Positions 60,477 to 64,000 of a DNA stretch of 64,000 bases are shown one piece after another; within the stretch, counting starts at the first letter, position 1, and the number at the start of each line of letters is the position of its first letter. Where the stretch lies: NCBI GenBank assembly GCA_963812965.1, contig CAWEXG010000007.1, positions 23,278 through 87,277 of the forward strand, given 5' to 3'. The notes beneath the pieces are model-generated. The model was given only the letters and a program-made list of their open reading frames with translations. It was not told the DNA's origin and ran no database searches. A program made the translations under genes and the position numbers. Origin of the DNA: DASXMT01 sp963812965. Its GTDB lineage: Bacteria > Actinomycetota > Acidimicrobiia > Acidimicrobiales > RAAP-2.

Positions 60477-60851
60477 GTGACTGGCGTCGGGATTCACTCG
60501 ACGGCGAGATCAGAGACGGCAAACCGGTCGTTGAGGCGATGGGGGGTACCGGCCACGCTGGCTCTGGCTCTCGTCACAGCGATCACCCTCACGGTGGCCG
60601 CTTTTCCGCGCTCCGCGAGCGCGGACCAGGTCTCCGACCTCCAGACGGAAGCCGTCCAGATATCGCAACGCCTCACTGAGGAGCAGCTGCAGATCGGCGG
60701 ATTTCAGCAGCAGTACGCACAAGAGTCGGCGAAGGTCGAGCAGGACCAGCAGGCGATCAACCAGACCGAACAGCAGATCGACGAGGATCAGCAACGGAGT
60801 TCGACTTTATCCGACTGCGTGCTGGCCGTGATCTCTCCGATCGCACGCTGA
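60477..60851 (+). CDS. Secreted coiled-coil protein (RipA/NlpC-P60-like N-terminus), truncated
   Basis: The frame starts at GTG 60477 with a signal peptide (ATLALALVTAITLTVAAFPRSASA) followed by a Gln-rich coiled coil (VSDLQTEAVQISQRLTEEQ; QQYAQESAKVEQDQQAI). This is the usual start of actinobacterial peptidoglycan hydrolase-associated proteins, which are 250-450 residues long. After DEDQQR, at about 60795, heptads stop and the last 18 residues (SSTLSDCVLAVISPIAR) are a translation of unrelated DNA. The rest of the gene is missing. Confidence 0.75.
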   Translation: MTGVGIHSTARSETANRSLRRWGVPATLALALVTAITLTVAAFPRSASADQVSDLQTEAVQISQRLTEEQLQIGGFQQQYAQESAKVEQDQQAINQTEQQIDEDQQRSSTLSDCVLAVISPIAR

Positions 60852-60904
60852 AACTGATCGGCCTGCGCCTTTGTGATTCTGAACTGTCGTTCGTTCTTGA
60901 TCAT
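60788..60904 (-). pseudogene. HTH (XRE antitoxin-like) gene, 3' truncated at the junction
   Basis: ATG 60904 opens MIKNERQFRITKAQADQFQRA, a start I associate with small XRE-type antitoxins of about 100 residues. The frame leaves homologous sequence near 60800 (SDKVEL) and ends at TGA 60788 inside the coiled-coil gene. The DUF6932 stop overlaps its start (ATGA at 60901-60904), so the two formed a toxin-antitoxin-like operon. Confidence 0.65.
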
Positions 60905-61349
60905 GAAAGGACTCGCGTGAGATCGAGCGCGACTATGCCTTTCGCTTTGCCCGTCTCTTTGTCGATCTGGAAGAACTGCTAGAAAGGTCTTTCCGCTGGC
61001 ACCTTCGGGAATTTCCGCAGGAAAAAACTCGCCCATGAATCGCCGTTTCTGAGCTGCGCGCGCGTTGCTGAAATCGAGAAAGATCGGATCCAGGTGATTG
61101 GGATCGACCCCCACCAGGTTCCAGCAAGCATCAAAATCGCCCGGGAAGTCCTTCGAATGTCACAAAGCTTCCATCCAGGTAGACCGCCGAGCATTTCGCC
61201 AGCGCCAACAGTTCAATAGCCTCCCGAAAACCGCCGAGAAGGCGCGCTCGATAGGGACTTCCCCCGAAACGAACCTCGACCTCAGCCCATTCCGCCCAAT
61301 GAACTCCTGGTGGAATACCCTCCTCATCAAAATCTGGTATCACCGACAC
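60901..61349 (-). pseudogene. DUF6932 family gene, frameshifted twice
   Basis: ATG 61349 starts VIPDFDEEGIPPGVHWAEW and continues RLLGGFREAIELLALAKCSAVYLDGSFVTFEGLPG. One extra G near 61143 then shifts the frame; the homologous part continues DACWNLVGVDPNHLDPIFLDF and RRFMGEFFPAEIPEGASG. A second extra base near 60982 shifts it again to FFQIDKETGKAKGIVALDL and the stop at 60901. DUF6932 proteins have a nucleotidyltransferase-like feel (DGSF motif) and are encoded before a small HTH partner. With both shifts repaired the protein would be about 148 residues. Confidence 0.75.
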
Positions 61350-61712
61350 AACATTATCGTTGTGTTGCCTCTCTTAGTCAACCCCTACGAGCGGAATCTT
61401 CGGAGTATCGCTTGTCGCCCTCGTCCACCCCCCAACTCGCCAGAAAGGCCAATCCAGTCGCGGCGCTCCGCTGTGAGCCGCCCCACGAACGCTTCGTAAA
61501 CTTCGCGTCGCGGCTCCACGCCGCACCCTAACTCCGCCTGCGATTTCCGCTTCGCCGCCGCTCTCATTGGTGGCGTTCGCTGCGCTAGATACCGTGGAGT
61601 CCGTCAAGCGTTATTTCGTAACTGGGTGACAGAACCCATCCGTGCCAGGCTTCCAACCTGACTCGAAAGAGTGATGGAGGAGCCGTTGAGGACGTCGATG
61701 GACCTCTCGGCT
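61350..61712. other. Segment without recognisable gene
   Basis: The frames here are short and have no family features. A 60-codon frame on the minus strand (61385-61567) is Arg/Glu-rich and may be a decayed gene. There is no inverted-repeat boundary that would mark an insertion sequence. Confidence 0.4.
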
Positions 61713-61809
61713 TGCTCTAAGAGCACCCGCTCCTTCCGCCGTCCGCGGAGGGTGTGGTTGTAATCGGAGTCACAGGAGACTCGATGCGCTGCCCGTCCTG
61801 CCGCCACGA
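61713..61809 (+). repeat. Cyclase 5' region repeat, copy 1
   Basis: The ~97 bases from TGCTCTAAGAGC through CTCCTTCCGCC and GGGTGTGGTTGTAATCGG to the first codons of the cyclase gene match 63901-64000 with scattered changes, including the CACAGGA ribosome-binding site. The two copies are 2,188 bases apart in the same orientation. Confidence 0.85.
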
Positions 61810-62222
61810 CAGCAAGCCGACGCCTCGCTCTCCGAGGAATGCGGAGCAAGCTGGAGTTGATTTGTCCAGCGAGCAAAGCATCGGTGAATCCGGGCCGCGA
61901 TTCGGCAAGAAATGGACGGCAATCGGCCCCAGAAAAGCCGCTGCCTCCACCGCCGTTTTCTTCGATTAAATCGGAAATCATAGTCGCCGCCGATACCGCG
62001 GCGTCCGGAGCAATCGAGGGGCGAGCGGAAGACAGTGACGGCGCTGCTCGAGGATTTCAAGCGTTCGACTGAGCTGATGGCGGAACTCGACACCGAGGAA
62101 GCCCGCGCGACAATTGACCCAGCATTGCGGTTGATCATCGACAATGTCCTCGTTACGACGGCTACGTCGTGCAAATCGACGGCAACGGCATCTTCGCGCT
62201 GTTCGCAGAGATTCCCTCTGGG
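61784..62222 (+). pseudogene. Adenylate/guanylate cyclase with zinc ribbons, decayed fragment
   Basis: ATG 61784, after CACAGGAG, starts MRCPSCRHDS, the first zinc knuckle of class III cyclases with double zinc ribbons. Changing frames several times one can follow CEECGA, LELICPA, the linker PLPPPPFSSIKSEI, and the cyclase start ERKTVTAL, DFKRSTELMAELDTEEARATIDPALRLIIDN and YVVQIDGNGIFALF. Two expected cysteines of the ribbons have become Ser and Gly, so this is true decay as well as indels. Homology ends near 62222, before most of the catalytic domain. Confidence 0.8.
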
Positions 62223-62225
62223 CGC

Positions 62226-63065
62226 TTATCGACGAAGTCGTCCCACGTAGAATCGCAAGCGCGTTTCCGCATCTCCCGGCTTATGAAAGCCTTGCTCGAA
62301 TAACAGCCTAACACTTTCTTGGGCGCTCGGCCGGGCGATCGAAGTCAAGCAAGCATCCCACCCGGCTGCGATTTCGACATCGGGCGGCAAGCTGGCCGCG
62401 TTCACAAGGCGCTTGGTATTGGCGATCGCCCACTTATCGTAGGAGGCGATCCGAGTCGCGAGCGCATCGACAAAATCATCCAGGTCGGCATCGGGCAACG
62501 ACCGATTCACATAACCATAAAGCTCAGCTAGTTCACCTCCGATGTCGTCCGAGCCCAAGAGGACTTCCAGGGCGCGTCCTCTTCCGATCAGTCGCGGCAG
62601 TCGCGCCATCGGTCCCCCGCCGGCTACGAGTCCGACACCCACTTCCCACTGCGACAGAACAGCTCTTTCTCGGCTCGCGAAACTCATGTCGCAGGCAAGT
62701 GCAATCTCACTCCCGTTTCCGGTCGCCCGGCCCCGGATCAAGGCAATCGACACAAAGGGCGCGCGAGTCAGCCGCACCAGGATGTCCGGCCACGCCTCGA
62801 GGCCGGTGGGGCCTTGAGGTATCCTGGTCAGTTCCTCGAGTTTTGCGAGGAAATCGGAGTGATTAAGAAAGAATCCTTCGACAGCACTGTCAAAGACGAC
62901 AACCTTAACTTGCTCGTCATTTTCGAGCTCCGTCATGATTTCCTTGAATTGCAAAACAAATTCCGGACCCATGAGGTTGAGTGGCGGGTTGTCAAATGTG
63001 ACTCGGCAATAGGCTGGTGACGATCGCGCCAGCCGTACCTGTGCAGTCTTCGTTGTTGAGTTCAC
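62226..63065 (-). CDS. Enoyl-CoA hydratase/isomerase family protein
   Basis: The 279-residue protein is intact. AGGAGG lies 5 bases before the GTG at 63065. VTFDNPPLNLMGPEFVLQF, then FVSIALIRGRATGNGSEIALACDMSFAS (oxyanion-hole Gly block) and LSQWEVGVGLVAGGGPMARLPRLIGRGRALEVLL follow the crotonase fold; GSDDIGGELAELYGYVNRSLP is the usual next block. The catalytic Glu pair of classical hydratases is not clearly present, so a non-hydratase reaction is possible. Codon use is less GC-biased than in the first 60 kb. Confidence 0.9.
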   Translation of the reverse strand: MNSTTKTAQVRLARSSPAYCRVTFDNPPLNLMGPEFVLQFKEIMTELENDEQVKVVVFDSAVEGFFLNHSDFLAKLEELTRIPQGPTGLEAWPDILVRLTRAPFVSIALIRGRATGNGSEIALACDMSFASRERAVLSQWEVGVGLVAGGGPMARLPRLIGRGRALEVLLGSDDIGGELAELYGYVNRSLPDADLDDFVDALATRIASYDKWAIANTKRLVNAASLPPDVEIAAGWDACLTSIARPSAQESVRLLFEQGFHKPGDAETRLRFYVGRLRR

Positions 63066-63238
63066 TGGGTCCTCCTATTCGTCGACACCGACGTAGTCAG
63101 TTAAGCAGCAGACATCTGCGATACATCCCTGTAGGTAGATGGGGCGCAGGCGCAGCTTCATCTCCATTCACCCAAAAGCTGCTTGGCGTAGAGGCGACCG
63201 TGGTCTACGGAGGGGCTGCTGTCGTCGCGAGTGACTCC

Positions 63239-63662
63239 CTACGGCTCGACAAAGCCTGTCACCGCTGCGCGAGCGACCATGATATCCTCTTCTACGCTGC
63301 CACCGCTGGCCCCAATGGCTCCAATCACGACACCATCGATTTTCACGGGGATACCGCCGCCGAAAATTACAACCCTCGAGTTGTTCGTCGTGTTAAGCCC
63401 AAACCCTGGCTGACCGCTCTGCGTGAGTTTGGCGAGATCGTCAGTGGCCGCATCGAATGCTCGAGCCGTCCATGCTTTGTTGATGGCAATGTCGACGCAA
63501 CCAAGCCGACGCGTTATCCATCCGCACATAAGCGACAAGACCGCCTCCGGCATCGACTACTGCAATGTTGTAGGGGATGCCCAACTCGACAGCTTTTTTT
63601 TCGCCCGCGGCGATTAATCGCCGAGCGTCGGCGAGATCTAGGGACAACATAGATCTCGACAT
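63239..63662 (-). pseudogene. GlcG/HbpS (DUF336) heme-binding protein, frameshifted
   Basis: The frame from ATG 63662 reads LDLADARRLIAAGEKKAVELG and VVDAGGGLVAYVRMDN, the first half of a GlcG-type domain. Near 63505 the homologous sequence passes to another frame: RLGCVDIAINKAWTARAF, then GGIPVKIDGVVIGAIGASGG and the conserved end EEDIMVARAAV. With one indel repaired the protein would be about 140 residues. Such proteins bind heme or small ligands and often accompany oxidoreductases. Confidence 0.82.
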
Positions 63663-63973
63663 ATCACACCTCCATTACCTTACGACGAATGAAATCATCC
63701 TTGGGCGTGAGATCAATAACAGGGTAACGAGCAATACCAGTGTACATGGTGAATATCGGCGCCCTAACTTCGTGTCCGATATAGCTTAAGGCCAAAGCCT
63801 TGGTTAATGCCAATTCATCCGTCTGCCCGCGTCGCGGTACAGTTTTTCCGCGACGATCGATTCAGCCAACGAAGGACTGAGGAGACCCAACATGAAAATA
63901 TGCTCTGAGAGTACCCTGCTCCTTCCGCCTGCCGCGCAGGGTGTGGTAGAAATCGGGGTCACAGGACGCCCGA
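63663..63973. other. Gap with a short minus-strand frame and a cyclase leader
   Basis: On the minus strand a 58-codon frame ends at the TGA beside the GlcG-like start (GGAGGTGTGATATG) and includes IGHEVRAPIFTMYTGIAR and LTPKDDFIRRKVMEV, which look coded but match nothing I know; a start at its ATG near 63750 would give 27 residues. The right part (63901-63973) is copy 2 of the cyclase 5' repeat. Confidence 0.45.
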
Positions 63974-64000
63974 ATGCTCTGCCCGTCTTGCAACCACGAT
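63901..64000 (+). repeat. Cyclase 5' region repeat, copy 2
   Basis: TGCTCTGAGAG, CTCCTTCCGCC, GGGTGTGGTAGAAATCGG and CACAGGA repeat the order seen at 61713-61809 up to the window end. High identity outside the coding part suggests a recent duplication or a conserved leader of a cyclase gene family. Confidence 0.85.
63974..64000 (+). CDS. Start of a second zinc-ribbon cyclase gene, cut by window edge
   Basis: Nine codons remain: MLCPSCNHD, after CACAGGA. They match the first codons of the decayed cyclase at 61784 and the usual zinc-knuckle start of class III adenylate/guanylate cyclases fused to ATPase domains. Whether the gene is intact cannot be seen. Confidence 0.6.

Noticed and set aside
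61385..61567. A transposase remnant in the tail
   Set aside because: The short Arg/Glu-rich frame has no DDE or HUH motif and no terminal inverted repeats flank it.

Overview
The first ~60.8 kb looks like chromosome of a GC-rich actinobacterium, most likely of the class Acidimicrobiia. This is an inference from content: F420/LLM-type oxidoreductases, an NRDE protein, a SoxR regulator, Thr/Pro-rich secreted proteins and, above all, exoproteins ending in 42-residue GYWLVA-DGGIFTFGDAGFYGS repeats, which I know mainly from that class. No rRNA, complete tRNA, CRISPR array, integrase or transposase is visible.

Layout. 1-6.7 kb: a partial glycosyltransferase, an APC permease, soxR with a divergent 19-bp-spaced promoter feeding a questin-oxidase-like gene, and an acyl-CoA dehydrogenase. 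7-12.4 kb: a co-directional surface locus (SpaA-type protein, L,D-transpeptidase lipoprotein, sigma-like protein, Thr/Pro-rich membrane protein, membrane-anchored BTAD protein). 12.4-28.8 kb: LPG-synthase-type membrane protein, coaA, NRDE protein, DDN-like oxidoreductase, NAGPA-type lipoprotein, LLM oxidoreductase, a GH43-like exoprotein with repeats, guaA, a CrtC/AttH-like protein, an alpha/beta hydrolase, a propeller lipoprotein and an APH-like kinase. 28.8-38.7 kb: an unlisted 49-residue zinc-ribbon protein, an RDD protein, a MarR-MFS operon, three copies of the 3' half of a tRNA-Met gene bracketing a DUF1778/GNAT toxin-antitoxin pair and a hydrolase, a second MFS transporter, and a DrrAB-type ABC exporter with divergent TetR. 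38.8-51.7 kb: an S53 (sedolisin) protease with the same repeats, NAD-dependent epimerases, a K+ channel, a PHB-depolymerase-like esterase, DUF2252 and a patatin. 51.8-60.4 kb: a TetR-controlled catabolic operon (two amidohydrolase-2 enzymes, acetoacetate-decarboxylase-like protein, SDR, methyltransferase), a YihY protein and an EmrB-type MFS exporter.

At about 60.79 kb a coiled-coil secreted protein gene stops abruptly and the sequence changes character. The last 3.2 kb is less GC-rich and holds decayed or truncated genes of other families (HTH protein, DUF6932, adenylate/guanylate cyclase, GlcG/DUF336) beside one intact enoyl-CoA hydratase, plus two copies of a cyclase 5' region. It is either an assembly chimera or foreign DNA.

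A window-wide oddity is the number of genes broken by one base: coaA 5' end, BTAD protein, GH43, S53 repeats, GNAT toxin, an epimerase (in-frame TGA), a small zinc-ribbon protein and EmrB. Sequencing error is the simplest explanation, but the tail also shows lost cysteines, which indel error does not explain.

Functionally most of the window is ordinary housekeeping, transport and catabolism. The most unusual structures are the tRNA-half cassette region at 31.6-34.0 kb, the SoxR-controlled oxygenase, the sigma-like/BTAD surface operon and the junction at 60.8 kb.
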